Part shown: piece after piece, positions 23,701 to 35,936 of the stretch
How positions within the stretch are numbered: the stretch's first letter is position 1
How the letters are laid out: each line of letters opens with the position of its first letter
Notes under the pieces: generated by a model
What the model was told of the DNA's origin: nothing
What the model saw: only the letters and a program-made list of their open reading frames with translations
Database searches by the model: none
Origin: Otis tarda
Taxonomy: Eukaryota; Chordata; Aves; Otidiformes; Otididae
Reading direction: 5' to 3'
Assembly (NCBI GenBank): GCA_026413225.1
Contig: CM048576.1
Span: 318,501-382,500 of the forward strand
DNA length: 64,000 bases
Translations under genes and position numbers: made by a program

Positions 23701-26700
23701 GAGGAGGATTGGAGGAAAGAAAGAGCGAGAAGAGGGACGCAGCACCTGAGTAGGAGTGTGCACGGTTGGCTTGGTGTGAGCAGTGCGTGCAAGAAAAGTT
23801 CATGTATTTCCCCTCCATGGTGGGAAGGCATGCCAAAGCTTGTGATTTTTTAAATTTTTTTATTAGTATTTTTATTGCTTTCCTAGAGCTGGCTTGTAAC
23901 CTTTTGGATCGGTTTAATCTGACGAATACTGGAGCATCTCAAATGCTTTGAGCATGTGACTCTCCCTTGCCTCGCCAACAACAACACAGAGCATTTTGAA
24001 AAATGAAAGGAATTGTGCCGTATTTACTCAAACCAAGGCTACTTTCTTCTGACCCGTAGCGTTTTAAAACCCACAGGGTGATTGTAGATCTGTCTGCAAT
24101 GGGAATGAGCCAGCGCCAATTGGCTCGCGGGCCCTTCTGGGTGGGTTCCACGCGCGAGCGAGCTCCCCCACCGGTAATTTGTCGTGTCATCCGAAGCCAA
24201 TCTGGTGTTTCCTGTGCTGGAAAACGAGCTTCTGTAGGGTAGGAAGTCATCAGCGCTGTACACGTTTACATAGCATCCCTGGTTGGTAATACAACAGAGG
24301 CTTTTTACTGTAACGAAATGAAAAAAAAAAATCCTTCAAAACCTACAAAAATGAAAATAATTAAAAAAAAGCTTCCATTGTAACGACCTAGCTTCGTCAA
24401 ACCTCACTTCTGGATTTTTACAGTACCCAAAGGTGACTTTTTTTCTTAATGGGGAGCAAACTCAGTTTAGCAACTCCAGGATGACCTGGAGAAAAATAAC
24501 TTTTTTCAGCATAAAGGTTATTAGTGCCTCCTTGAACAGTTTCTTAGGACTGTTCTGGGATAATTTTACCTTTCAAGGCATGCTTTAGGGAATTGCATAG
24601 AAGATAATCCTGAATTTTCTAAGATGGGGGCTTGAACTGTCTGAATCTTCTGTTAGAAGTTTTGTTGTGTAGACAGATGGCGGGATTAGATTGTTTAGAA
24701 AAGACTTTTCAGAGTATTGTGGTCGGTTTCCCCCCGCCCCGGCCCCTAAAATCACAGAAGTCTCAGCTCTCAGGCATTTTATGAAGTGTGGAGGTGATAA
24801 GCCACGTGCTTGGTGGAAGCACAAAGCATCTTCCAACACAGATTTGTTGAAAATTACGTTTTTTTTCCTCCCATTATGAGGAAACAAGGAGCTTTTAAAC
24901 TCTGATTTACTAGATTAAAAGCAGTTAAGAGAAGCGTGGCTGATACAAAGGTAAGCTGAGTACTTATTATCTTCAAAAAGTAGAACTGTGTCCATTCTTA
25001 AAAGCCACAGATGATAAAGAGATGCCAAACTTTTTCACCTCTTTGGCCAACATTTTGAAATACATATAACTTATTTCAGAGAAGGTAGGACTTTAGTTCA
25101 TCTGTGTTCTTGAGAACATGCGGATTTTCAGCAGAAATGATGATAAAATGGGAGGGAGTGGCGGCACATTCACAGTCTTTGCTGAACCTTGTGCTGCGAT
25201 TTTTGATGTGGAGAAATATTGGTGTGACTGTGCTGGACTGCAGGCGTGTGCATTGCTAAAAACTTTATCTTTGCTTCCCCCTTTCCCTCCCCTCTGATTT
25301 TTTTTTTCTCTCATCCCTGGAGGATGAGAAGCTCAACATGAGCCGACAACGTGTGCTCACAGTCCAGAAAGCCAAACACATCCTGGGCTGCATCCCCAGA
25401 GCGTGGGCAGGGGGTCAAGGGAGGGGATTCTCCCCCTCTGCTCTGGTGAGACCCCCCTGCAGCGCTGTGTCCAGCTCTGGAGCCCCCAACATCAGAAGGA
25501 CATGGACCAGTTGGAGAGGGTCCAGAGGAGGCCACGCAGATGCTGAGAGGGCTGGAGCAGCTCTGCTGTGAGGCCAGGCTGAGAGAGCTGGGGCTGTTCA
25601 GCCTGGAGAAGAGGAGGCTCCGGGGAGACCTGAGAGCAGCTCCCAGTGCCCAAAGGGGGCTGCAGGAAAGATGGGGAGAGACTCTTCAGGAGGGCCTGGT
25701 GTGACAGGATGAGGGGTAATGGTTTTAAGATAGAGGGAGGCAGATTTAGATTGGATATTAGGAAGAAATTTTTTACGCTGAGGGTGGTGGAGCACTGTCC
25801 CAGGTTGCCCAGAGAGGTGGTGGATGCCCCATCCCTGGAAACATTCCAGGCCAGGTTGGCCGGGGCTCTGAGCAACCTGATCTGGTTGGAGATGTCCCTG
25901 CTCCTGGCAGGGGGGTTGGGCTGGGTGGGCTTTGAAGGTCCCTTCCCACCCAAACCATTCTGTGATTTTGGGAAGGATTTTTTTTGGAGCTAAGCAGCTT
26001 GCAGAAAACCATGGGAGCAGACGTGCAGCGTGATGTTATTTTCCTAGCAGAGAGGGTGGGTTGCCTTATTTTCAGCGCTGTAGGAAGCAATAGCACAGGT
26101 AAGCTGTGTCCGAGCCCTCACGCCATCAGCTGGACGCTCCTTCCCCGCGTCGGCTGTGCTGTCGCATCCCCCTGGCACACTGCTGCCTCCAAATAAACTC
26201 TTTTCAAAAGTGAAACGCTGATGAAGACTCTGTTCTGCTATTTTTAATTTATCCAAGGAGTGGTTTTCTCATTGCGGGCTTTGTGAAGATGAACTGGAAA
26301 AAAACTAGGGGAGCCGAGTCCTTCACCGAAACCAGCTGTTTCAGCCTCTGTGAAGTCTGCTTTTGTTTGGAAACAGTGTCTTAGGACAAGTTTGCACCGC
26401 GTCTCTCATCTTTTCTCATTTGATTTGCAAGAGCTTCTGAGGAGAAAGAAATGCAGCCGTCGCGATTTGAGGATAGGGCAAAATCCGGCTCTAGAGCACC
26501 TTCTGCAGCTGAAAAATGAGATTGCCCTGTGACACACAGCACCGACACAGGGTAAACCCTCTGCTAGCTCAGATTTTTCTGTAGAAAAATAAATAATAGT
26601 AACAATTTGATTCTTCCTGCTTATACCTCGGTTGTGGAGATGCTGGAGAGAGCCTAGGAAAGCGAAGCTCAGTGGGGCGGCTACCGAGCCATCCGAGTCC

Positions 26701-29700
26701 CAGTGATGCTAAAACCCAAAAGCAGAGCTTTTTAGAATTTATTTTTTCCCTATTGCTTTCTCTGTGCTTGAAGTGATGAATTCCCTCCATGCAAGGCTGT
26801 TCTCCTTTCCTGTACGCGAGGTGCTGCCGGAGAGCAGCTCTGCTGAAATTATTCCTCTTCCCAGCAGGAGCAGGTTGAGTGACTAATTTTTTTTTTTTTT
26901 TTTTTTTTTTCTCCACCAGAGCTTCAGCTCGATTTTGTGCTGAACTAAACTTAGCAAGAGTATTTATAGTGTAATTAATAAAGGTGGGGGCTTTATTTCT
27001 TTTTTTTTTTTTTTTTTTTTTTTTCCCAATTCTTAGCTCTGTTCCTCCACTGTTGAATGAAAATCTACCCACGCTGTTTTCTCCTGTCTCGGGTTTGGGT
27101 AGAACTGCTGTCTTTCGACTGAGTTCAGCTGTCTGTCTTGAGTGGAACAAGTGTTTAGCAGCGCTGAGACGCAGGCTCTCTGCTGCCAGACAGCGCCTTG
27201 CCATGTCCTCCTGCCTGTCTTGTCCCCAGAAGGTGAATTTCCACTTCCAAAACTCTTTTAAAAAGCGTTTTCGAAGCGTAGCGGTGCTGCGCTGCTTGGC
27301 ATCTGAAGCAGCTTCGGGGAAGCTGTAGAGAAGCTTTGAAATGGTTTGCTATTGCCGCGGCATCTGTGTGTAAATATAAAGGGATTTGGGGTAAATACCC
27401 ATTTTTCTTGTACGGTGTGTCTCTCCTTGCCGCCTCCTTTGCTGCTAGGCGTGGAGAAGTAGAAATGACTCCTCAGAAGTCACTTAAAAAAAAAGAAACA
27501 GGAGTTTGTTGACCATGCAGCAGGTGTTTTTAAAAACCTCCGGCTCAAAAACAACTCCAGAAACTCGGGGTGGTTCTGGTCGCGGTGGAGACGCACTTGT
27601 CAAAATGCCCTTTAAGGTCTTTCCAGGAATCTTCTGGCATGGCAGTAGATGATGAAGGTGGGCCATGTGCTGATGGGTGCAGTCCCTTCCCTCGCCGTGA
27701 GGAGTGCGCGCTCTGAGCCTTGGCTGCTCAGACCTGGTCGAGGGGACGGGGGCTTGGACGCCCCACCTGAGGGCCGCAGAGCCGGGACACGCCAGCCGTC
27801 ATGTGTCAGACCACCCTGGAGGCACCGGCGCTTGGAGAACCTTCCCAAAATTGTGTGCATTGTACTTAATGCCTATAAAAGCAGGGGTTTTTGAGATGAG
27901 AGGATGTGCAGTTGGACCTCTGCAGCACCACGGAATGGATCTACCACTCCTTTTTTCCTTTTAACCATCGTGTCCCTCACCAGTATCATGCTTCACTCCA
28001 TGGGGGAGAAATTGGGAAGAGCTGATTTTGGGGAATTTGAGCGATCTTTGTAAACACAGCAAAGGAGCCCACAAGAGGAGAGAAGTCCATGTGCGCCTTG
28101 CAGAAGAAAACCAGCGTCGCTTGGTGCAGGGACTGAAGGTGCTGTGTGTTCTCCTGCTGGGATGTGGGAGGAGAAGAGACCTTGGGGGAGCAGTGACCCC
28201 CCCATGCGATTGCAGTTCAGCTTTCCAGATGCGGCACAACAGATAAAAGGCAGGGGAGTTGCGTGGAGCAAGCTTTTACATCTCGTTTGTTGGACCAAGA
28301 GAGATCTCTGTGTTTCCAAATGAGTCTCATTATCTTCCTCCAGCTTTGGTTTTTAGGACAATAACTCCTAAAATGAGTAGTTCTCCCTACTAGCTAATTA
28401 CACCCTGAGTGTCTCATTCATCCTGGAGGAAGCTGTTCTGGGCGCACACGACTGCTCTCTCCCGATCGCTTTAGCGGAGCCTCAGTCCCTCCGTGGAAAC
28501 TCGTTTCCATGCCGGTGTCGTTACCAGGAGCGAAAGAAATCTTTGGAAACACGGGGATTTCTTTATCGGCTATCCGGAGAGATTTCCGCTGTCCGTCCCA
28601 CAGCGGGTTATCCCATCGGTTGTGTCCGGGCGCAGGTCATCTTGCACTCGCTTGGTATTTTTTACAGTTAGAGCCCCTTTCGCTCATCTGAATTTTGGGG
28701 TGATGATGAAGTGGAAGCGTTTTGAGTGGCGGTTGCAAATCGGGGATGCGACTCAGGAACGCACGGCTGTAAAGAATAACCCGGGAAGTGAGTTTGCCTT
28801 TATTTAGTGGCACCAGAGGCAGGTTTTCTCACAATCGCTTCGGAGCGGCTCAGCTAGGAGCAGGACGTTTCCACAACCTGGGTTTTGGAGAGTCGGTAAG
28901 AGCAGAAATCTTTCTCGGAAGCTGAACTTGGGGATTTATCAGCATTCATTTTCTTTATTGGGTTATCACCTGCAGAGCTTTAGGCGTGAAATGTCATGTC
29001 CAGCTGGGATTGTAGTTGACTTGAGATACTGGAAGGAGTCTGGGTTAGGTTTTTCTGAGGTTTTGCTGCAATTAATTAAAAATAACCAAACAAACCCAGT
29101 CAGGGTGGTGTTAAAATCCGTAAGCTCACCTGGGATGCATACAGTAATGAAATACCCACTGCCTAAAAAGCAGCCGAGGAAGCTGAAAGGGATTCATATT
29201 TTTCCAAAGGTCAGTGCGTTCACCGGGACGGTTTTGCAGCTCCGGTTTACCGATGCCTTTATCCTTCTCTCCGTGTTGTTTTTTTCCCTTTCCAGGAAGC
29301 GCGACGTCATGCAGAATATTATGCAGATCTTGGAGTCGGTCCAGTTGAAGTGGGAGCTGTTTCAAAGCTGGACGGACTTCTCCAGGCTCCATCTTTCTAA
29401 CAAACTGGCCATTTTTGGCATCGGTTACAACACGCGCTGGAAGGAGGATATTCGTTACCACTACGCGGAAATCAGCTCGCAGGTACCCCTTGGCAAGCGG
29501 CTCCGGGAATATTTCAACTCGGAAAAACCGGAGGGTCGGGTCATCATGACCAGGGTGCAGAAAATGAACTGGAAGAACGTTTATTACAAATTCCTGGAGA
29601 TCACCATCAGCGAAGCCAGGTGCCTCGAGCTGCACATGGAGATCGACTGGATACCCATCGCCCACTCCAAGCCCACCGGAGGAAACGTCGTTCAGTATTT

Positions 29701-30148
29701 GTTACCGGGCGGGATCCCCAAAAGCCCCGGCTTGTACGCCATTGGTTACGAAGAGTGCCACGAGAAACCCCCCTCCCCCCTTGCCGAGCACAGGGGGCCC
29801 GATCCCGGCAGCGAGACTCAAGGGGAGCTGGAGGTCCCTTCGCCGCAAGCCTCCCTCCGGGTGGATATGGAGTCCGCCCGGATTATCTACTGTTACCTCG
29901 GCATCGCCGAGGTCCGGACTCTCCAGCAGTGCCTGTTTTTACACTTCCAGGCGAACACTCAAACCTTCAGCAAAGATTGGGTCGGCATCAACGCCTTTTT
30001 ATCTCAGAACTGCGTCGTAGAGCCCGGCGTGTCGCCCAAATCCATCTACATCAAATTTGTGGAAGTGGAGAGGGATTTTCTTTCTGCCGGCTCTTTGGTA
30101 GAGTGCCTGGAAAAAGCCATTGGGTACCCCTTAAAATTTAACAACTGA
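11778..30148 (+). CDS. MSANTD2: MSANTD2, Myb/SANT DNA-binding domain containing 2
   Basis: Putative nuclear DNA-binding protein with a Myb/SANT-like domain; its biochemical role is poorly known. Four coding exons: 11778-12284, 21912-22170, 23247-23307 and 29296-30148. All boundaries are GT-AG with matching phases. The total is 559 codons plus TGA, equal to the human length as I recall it. The N-terminus is a low-complexity Ser/Pro/Gly/Ala region ([20 protein letters not shown] onward), ending in poly-Ala near residue 95. The SANT-like domain spans about residues 102-195 ([20 protein letters not shown], then the exon 2 start [20 protein letters not shown]). Exon 3 gives a short linker with [13 protein letters not shown]. 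Exon 4 encodes the conserved C-terminal domain, with [20 protein letters not shown] and a C-terminal [10 protein letters not shown]. Introns 1 and 3 are about 9.6 and 6.0 kb; a CR1 tail lies in intron 3. Identity is not in doubt. Confidence 0.97.
12470..12905. repeat. Diverged tandem repeat in MSANTD2 intron 1
   Basis: Four or five copies of a unit of about 80-125 bases, recognisable by TTTTCCAGAGCATCCTTTG and CCCCTGGGCTCAG, near 12519, 12643, 12725 and 12858. The rest of intron 1 (12906-21911) appears to be unique sequence with no recognised gene. Confidence 0.75.
25330..25970 (+). mobile_element. CR1 LINE, truncated 3' part, in MSANTD2 intron 3
   Basis: A 5'-truncated chicken-repeat-1 retrotransposon in the sense orientation. 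Diagnostic pieces in order are GCCAAACACATCCTGGGCTG, GAGGGTCCAGAGGAGGCCAC, GGCTGTTCAGCCTGGAGAAG, the GTGGTGGATGCCCCATCCCT segment, CTGGCAGGGGGGTTGGGCTG, and the end CCAAACCATTCTGTGATTTT. Only the last stretch of the reverse-transcriptase frame and the 3' UTR remain, so it cannot move. This is the strongest sequence evidence for an avian source. It lies between MSANTD2 exons 3 and 4; flanking intron sequence (23308-25329 and 25971-29295) shows only poly-T tracts. Confidence 0.93.
26886..27024. repeat. Two long poly-T tracts in MSANTD2 intron 3
   Basis: Runs of about 25 Ts at 26887-26911 and 27001-27024 lie about 90 bases apart. They could be poly-A tails of decayed minus-strand retroelements, but no body sequence is recognisable. 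Confidence 0.6.
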
Positions 30149-30540
30149 GTCTCGTCCTTCATAAGGATGAGGGCTTGCTGCCCCTCTTTTCCATCTCGCT
30201 ACCAGACGCTTTCGGATCCTGTCCATTCACAGCCGGACAAGTCGGACTTCTCGGCCTGGAACCGAGTTTTGGGGTGATGAGAGGCTTGCGGGGCGCTTTC
30301 CACGAGCTCGTCCCTGGCAAGCGAGCGTATCCTGGCTCTCTTGCCGGACGGACAGGCCGCTTTTCCTGCCGGAGCGGCGTGGCGAGGAGAAGCCCCCGGC
30401 CCGTGCAACGACTGTAGGTACATTCCACATCGGACAAACACGGCGTTTTCATACGAAAAGCTGGGTTTTTTTGTTTTTCTTTGTTCCACGGTGTCTCGTT
30501 TTTACACATCGTCTCTCTCTTAAGTGTTATTATGGATCTG

Positions 30541-30546
30541 AATAAA
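30541..30546 (+). terminator. MSANTD2 proximal poly(A) signal
   Basis: AATAAA about 395 bases after the stop codon, in an AT-rich context. A shorter MSANTD2 transcript could end about 20 bases downstream. Confidence 0.5.
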
Positions 30547-31185
30547 TAAGCAATAGCTAACGGCAAGTTAAACCTTGAATCACGTTGAAGGAGACTGTTT
30601 TTCAAAGCCACCCTTAGATACTATTGTATATAATTTAGAACTTCACTTTTTTCACCCGTCAAGTGTTCTCCTCTCCAAACAGTGTTGCCTGCAGAAAGAC
30701 TTTGGGTTCTGTGATGTATTCCACTTTACTAGTAGTGTTGCCGTACCCGCTTTTATTTTATTTTATTTTTTTAACATTAAAATAATTCCTGGCCTTTTTA
30801 TTTTTCTTTTTGTTGTTGTTGTTCCTTTTTTTTGGGGTTTTTTTTTTTTTGTTTGTTTTGTTTTGTTTTCTAGTTAGCCTCTGTGAGAATAACCTGGCAG
30901 CTGGGAAATTTATTTTTTTTAATTTTATTTTTTTTGTCAAACCATGCTTACGGATACAATCAAAGCTGTGAGAACGGGGAAAGGGGGTGTGGGAGGAGGG
31001 GAGGGGGACGCGGGGGCGGGGGGGGACGCGGGGGAGGACGCATTTAATGCCTTTTTCAGACGTGTTACTATATAAGCCCCATTATCGCGCTGGCTGGCGC
31101 TGGCCGTTTTGGTTTGGTTTTTTTTTTTATTTTCTAAAGCTCATCGATTGGTGAAGTTGTGACATACGATGAATGTGTCAGTCCT

Positions 31186-31191
31186 AATAAA
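31186..31191 (+). terminator. MSANTD2 distal poly(A) signal
   Basis: AATAAA in CCTAATAAAATCAAGC, about 1.04 kb after the stop codon and followed by GT-rich sequence. It is the likely main 3' end. Confidence 0.6.
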
Positions 31192-31215
31192 ATCAAGCAA
31201 ACACGTACGGGCTGC

Positions 31216-32295
31216 GGCAAATGTCTTTCTCCTCCTCGAGGGGGAGTTTTAAGGGGCAGGACGCAGAATTCTTCCCTTGGGATATTTCTGCCGGGGCTTC
31301 GTTCCAGAGGTCGTTACGGGGAGAGATGTTTTATTTATTTTATCGAGGGGGGACGCTGAGCACCGCCAGAACCGCTTTCCTTCCCGCTATGGGAGATGCC
31401 CAAAATCCCGGGAAACGGGAGGATCGCCGCCCGGCTGGAGTTCGGCATCACCTTTGGATGCGCTTTGGGCCCCGAGGTGGCGGAGAGAGGCAGACGAGGA
31501 GGTTGCTCCCCTTGCTCCCAGCGCTTGGAACAGGGTGAGTTTCCCCCAAAACAGGGTGAACTTGCCCCAAAACAAGGTGAAGTTGCCACAAAGGGCCTCT
31601 GCCTGGAGCCGAGAGGGCAGAATCGGATGGCCCGAGAGCTGAGCTGCTGGTGAGGGGGAAAAGGTGAGATCCTGGTGGGATCTGGCCGGCTCGATCCCCC
31701 TCAGATCCCCGACGCTGGATCCCGCTGTCCCAGCAGCTGGGCTGGATTTATGGGAGAAGGCGAGGGCGAGAAGAGATTAATTCCTCCCCCCTCCTCCTCC
31801 TCATCCTGCTCCGCCGGCATCTAATCTCTCCCCTCGCTCTTCGAGGACGGGGATAACCTCGGGGCTCCTGAAAATCAGGGAGCTTCGTCCGCAGGGTCGG
31901 AAATGTTCCGTTTCTGAGGTGTTTGAAAATCTGTTTTTAAGGATTAGTGTGTTTATAGGAAGGGGATGTCGGCGGGAGGAGGGCGAAGGACGTGGCTGTG
32001 GTTTAGGGTGACGCTGAGGTTCGGCATTGCCGCCAGTGTCATAATAATTACGCTCCTAATATCATAATTAATTAATAATAACCCCCCGATTAATTAATCA
32101 TCACCCATTTCTCGGTGCATGGTCGATATTGCTGGTCGGGGGGGGTCCTGGTTTGGACCCCATGGGGTGGGATGGGGGGGAGGGGGTGTTTCCTAGGGCC
32201 ACGCCCCCCGGAGGCCACGCCCCCTCCCCGTTTCCCCCCAAGGCCCCCCCGCCCCAGGCGCGGCCCCGGCACCTGCTGCGGCGGCGGCTCCGGCC
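31216..32295. other. MSANTD2-ESAM intergenic region and ESAM promoter
   Basis: About 1.1 kb with no gene seen. It holds a short repeat of AAACAGGGTGAACTTGCCCC type at 31528-31585 and an AT-rich ATTAATTAATAATAA patch at 32045-32100. Two GGCCACGCCCCC boxes (Sp/KLF type) near 32198 and 32213 lie about 90 bases upstream of the ESAM start. No TATA box is evident. Confidence 0.55.
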
Positions 32296-35200
32296 ATGGG
32301 CGCGCTCCCGCGGGCGGCACTGGCGCTGGCTGCGCTGCTGGGTGAGGAACCGGGGGGGGCACCGGGCGAGGGCCCGCGGGAGCTGGGGGGGGCGGCGGGC
32401 AGGGTCCGTGGGCACCGGGGGGCAGTGGCTGGGACCCACGGGAGCTTTAGGGGGCACTGGGGGGGCACCGGACGGGACCTAGGGACCTGGGGGGCACCGG
32501 GCGGGGTCCGTGGGTACCGGGGGGCACCGAGCAAGGACGCACGGGAGCTTTGGGGGGCGCTGGGAAGGACCCAGGGGTCTCGGGGGGTCCTGAGCAGGAC
32601 CCACTGGAGATTTGGGGGGACGCCGGATGGGACACAGGGATCTGAGGGGGCACCGGCCAGGGTCCGGGGATCCTGGGGGCAGCGGGCAGGACCCACGGGA
32701 GTTTTGGGACTCACCGGACGGGACACGGGGGTCCTGGGGGGGCACTGAGCGGAGTCTAGGGGTCCTGAGTGTTAGCAGGCAGGAGCCACGGGAGCTTTGG
32801 GGGGCACCGGGCAGGGTCCGGGGGTACCGGAGGGGGTGATCACAGCACCCAGCACCCCCTCTCTGTGTCCCCCCAGCCCCCCGCCCTGAGCTGGGCGCTG
32901 GGACGTCCCCAAGCCACCCCCCCCCCATCTCTAGGGTCCCCTGAGAGGGGGAAAACTGGGTCCTGGTGGGAAAACCCACTCTGAGGGGGTGGGATGGCAC
33001 CTTGCAGCCCCCCCACACCGCAAGCCACCCCTTGGCGGGGGGACCCCAATGCGGCGGAGCTGATAATTCCGATAATTCGCCTCCCTGCACCACGCTGGGC
33101 GGAAAAAAATCAATTTTTTTTTTTCATTTTGGCCACTCCAGCTGATTTTGGGGTGCCAGATCTCACCCTTTTTCGGGGGTTTAACTCTCTTTCCCCCCGT
33201 AATTTCCAACCCTCTGGGCATTGGTTTTTTTTGGTTTGGGGTTTAGTTTTTTTTTTTTTGGTGGCTCCAAAGGGAAACATCCCTTGGCGTTCCCGGCGAA
33301 GGAGAGGCCTTTGGGGAAAGGAAACGGCCCCAAAAAAACAATGGCAGCGGCGTTTCCTCCCTGGCGGGACGCTGGGTGGGGGTCTCCGCTCCCAGAGCCG
33401 CTGGATTTTGCTCCTTGAGGATTTCTTTAACTTTTTTTCCATGATAAAATTTAATTAAAGCGCGTTGGGATGTGGCGTGGGGGTCGTTTCGTCCGTAAAT
33501 CCCACCGGGATGCTCCTTCGCCGCATCCAAACAGCGCTAAATTACACGGGGTCGTGATGGATCCCCCCCTGAAAAAGTCAGGCCCGGGTCCCGGGATGTG
33601 ATGCAGTGGGGACCGAGAGCACAAAAATACAGCAAAAAGGTGCTTTTGAGCCCAAAATATATATGTTTTTAATCCTTGTCTTTATCCCTAGACCCCAATC
33701 CCATCCCATCCCAATCCCCAAACCTCGTCCCAAATCCTCATCCCCAATCCCATCTCCATCCCATTCCAATCCCATCTCCAATTGCAATCCCAATACTCAT
33801 CCCCAATCCCATTCCCAATGCCCAGTTCCATCCCAATCCCATCTCCATCCCATTCCGATCCTCATCCCAAATCCCATCCCCAATCTCATCCCCATTTCCA
33901 ATTCCATCCCCATCCCATTCCAATCCCCAATCCCATCCCTAATCCCACCTCCATCCCATTTCCAATCCTCATCCCCAATCCCATCCCCATCCCAATCCCA
34001 TCCCCATCCCAAATCCCGTCCCCATCCCATCGCCGCCTCCTTCTCCCACGTCAGGGGTTAAAGCGCGTTTCTATCTATAGCCCGGTCACGTATTATTATT
34101 ATTATTACTTTATTTAATTTTTTTTTCCCAAATTTGGCCTCTCTGGAGGATACGGCACTTTCTGCCCCCGCCACCCCGGGGTCGTGAGAAAAGCCGCCGT
34201 GGATTTTCCCAACGGACGCCGCTCCGCAGCCCAGCATCTCCTATCTGCCCGTTTATAAATAGTCGGAGTTAAGGGAAGGAAAAAAAAAAAAATTTAAAAA
34301 AAAAAAAATTTGAAAAAAATCTGGGTGGCTGCATCGCATCACCAAAATGCTCCTTGCCCTTTTTCCGATGTTTTTTGGGGGTTTTTTTATGGGTCCTTTT
34401 TTTTTTTTTTTGAGTCAGATTCCCACTTGGTTTCTCGGGATTTGGTTTGGGACCGGGTTTCACATGACTCCGGCTCCTTGATCCTATCAAGCGGGGTCAT
34501 CAAACCCCGGCCGCCTCCGGCTTTTAATTCCTCGGACGATTCCAAGCTTATCGGGTCGGGTGGGGATCTTTGGGGGGAAAAAGCTTTTTTTAGGAGGGAT
34601 TCCGACTGCACCTTGAGCCGGGAAGTGGCTTTTTTCGGGGGGTGAAACGCTGCGATTTTAGGTGCGGACGGGCTGTTAAGTTTAGGCGCGGGGTTGCTAT
34701 CGAGGTCGCCGTAGGCACGTGGGGATTTAAAGGGAGTTTTTTCCACAGGGAAAAAAAAAATCCATAAGGTTTTTTTAAAGGTAAATTTAAAGGTGTTTTT
34801 TCCCTAGGGGAAAAAAAATAAAAGATATTTTTAAAGGTAAATTTAAAGGTGTGTTTTTCCAAACAGAAAAAAAACACCTTTTTTTTTTTTAAATAAATTT
34901 AAAGATTTTTCGTTTTCCTTAGGGAAAAAATTCCAGCAGATGGGCTAGAGTGGAGGGAAAACACCGGGGCAGGTGCTTAGCTCAAGGCGGCTGGATAAAA
35001 ATCAAGGTTTTTCAGCCCAAAGAGCAGCCGGGAGGTCCCGCGGTTCCGTTGTCCGTCCCGCCCCCCCCCCCCCCCCCGTTATGCATATGAGCGCCGGGAG
35101 CAGCTTAATTTTTTCGATCTGGTTAAAGCATTAGAGGATTTGAAGCGGCGAGGTGGCTAAAGCTGGAGCTGATGCCAAAGGGCTCGCGTCCCTGCCCGCA

Positions 35201-35884
35201 GCTCAAAGCCCCACTCCCAGCCCTTTTTGGGGTCAAATTCATCCCAGATGAGAAATCTGGGGGGAATTCTAAAAAAAAAAAAAAAAAAAAAGATAATTTT
35301 GAGGAACAAGCATCCTCCAGATCCGGCTTCACCCACCTCTCCCCGATGTGCTGGAAAAGGAGGGGGGATGACGGAGCCGAGCTGCGGCTGCGGAGTGCTG
35401 TTGGTGCGACCGTCGTTAGGCTTCAGAGTTAACGTGCCCCGGTGAGAGCACGGTGGGTTTGCCAGGGTTGAGGCAGACGGGGCTGTTTTCATACCCAGGG
35501 CTGTGCTGGGAAACCCCTGGCTGGTGCCGTCTGCACCATTAATACACTTATTATTAATTATTGTTATTATCATCATCATCACTATTATCAATATTATAAC
35601 TTTTATCATTATTCTCATTAAAATACAATTATATTCCTAATTATTCTATCCTATATATTACATATTATATTTTGTTAGAGAAATGACAACGTAATTATTA
35701 TAGATCATAGATTTTCTTCTAGATTATCTAAATTTAAGACGATTCTGTTTAAAATGATGGGGGAGCCAGGCTGAAAAAAGAAACAAACAAAAAGTTCTGG
35801 ATTTTCCCAGCTGTTGGGGGTGCACGGAGGTTTAGGAGCTGTGGTGTCATTTAATTATGCTGTCTGCATCATTAATGGTTATGA

Positions 35885-35936
<52 letters not shown>

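Larger units (their letters stand above)
30149..31215 (+). other. MSANTD2 3' UTR
   Basis: Sequence between the MSANTD2 stop codon and the distal poly(A) signal. It is T-rich with TTTTATTTTATTTTT tracts near 30755-30930 and a G-rich patch at 30977-31035. The end is inferred from the hexamers only. Confidence 0.65.

Noticed and set aside
28928-29295. N-terminal extension of the MSANTD2 last-exon frame
   Set aside because: The acceptor TTTCCAG at 29289-29295 and the conserved KRDVMQNI join show that this part is intron 3; the upstream frame is open by chance.
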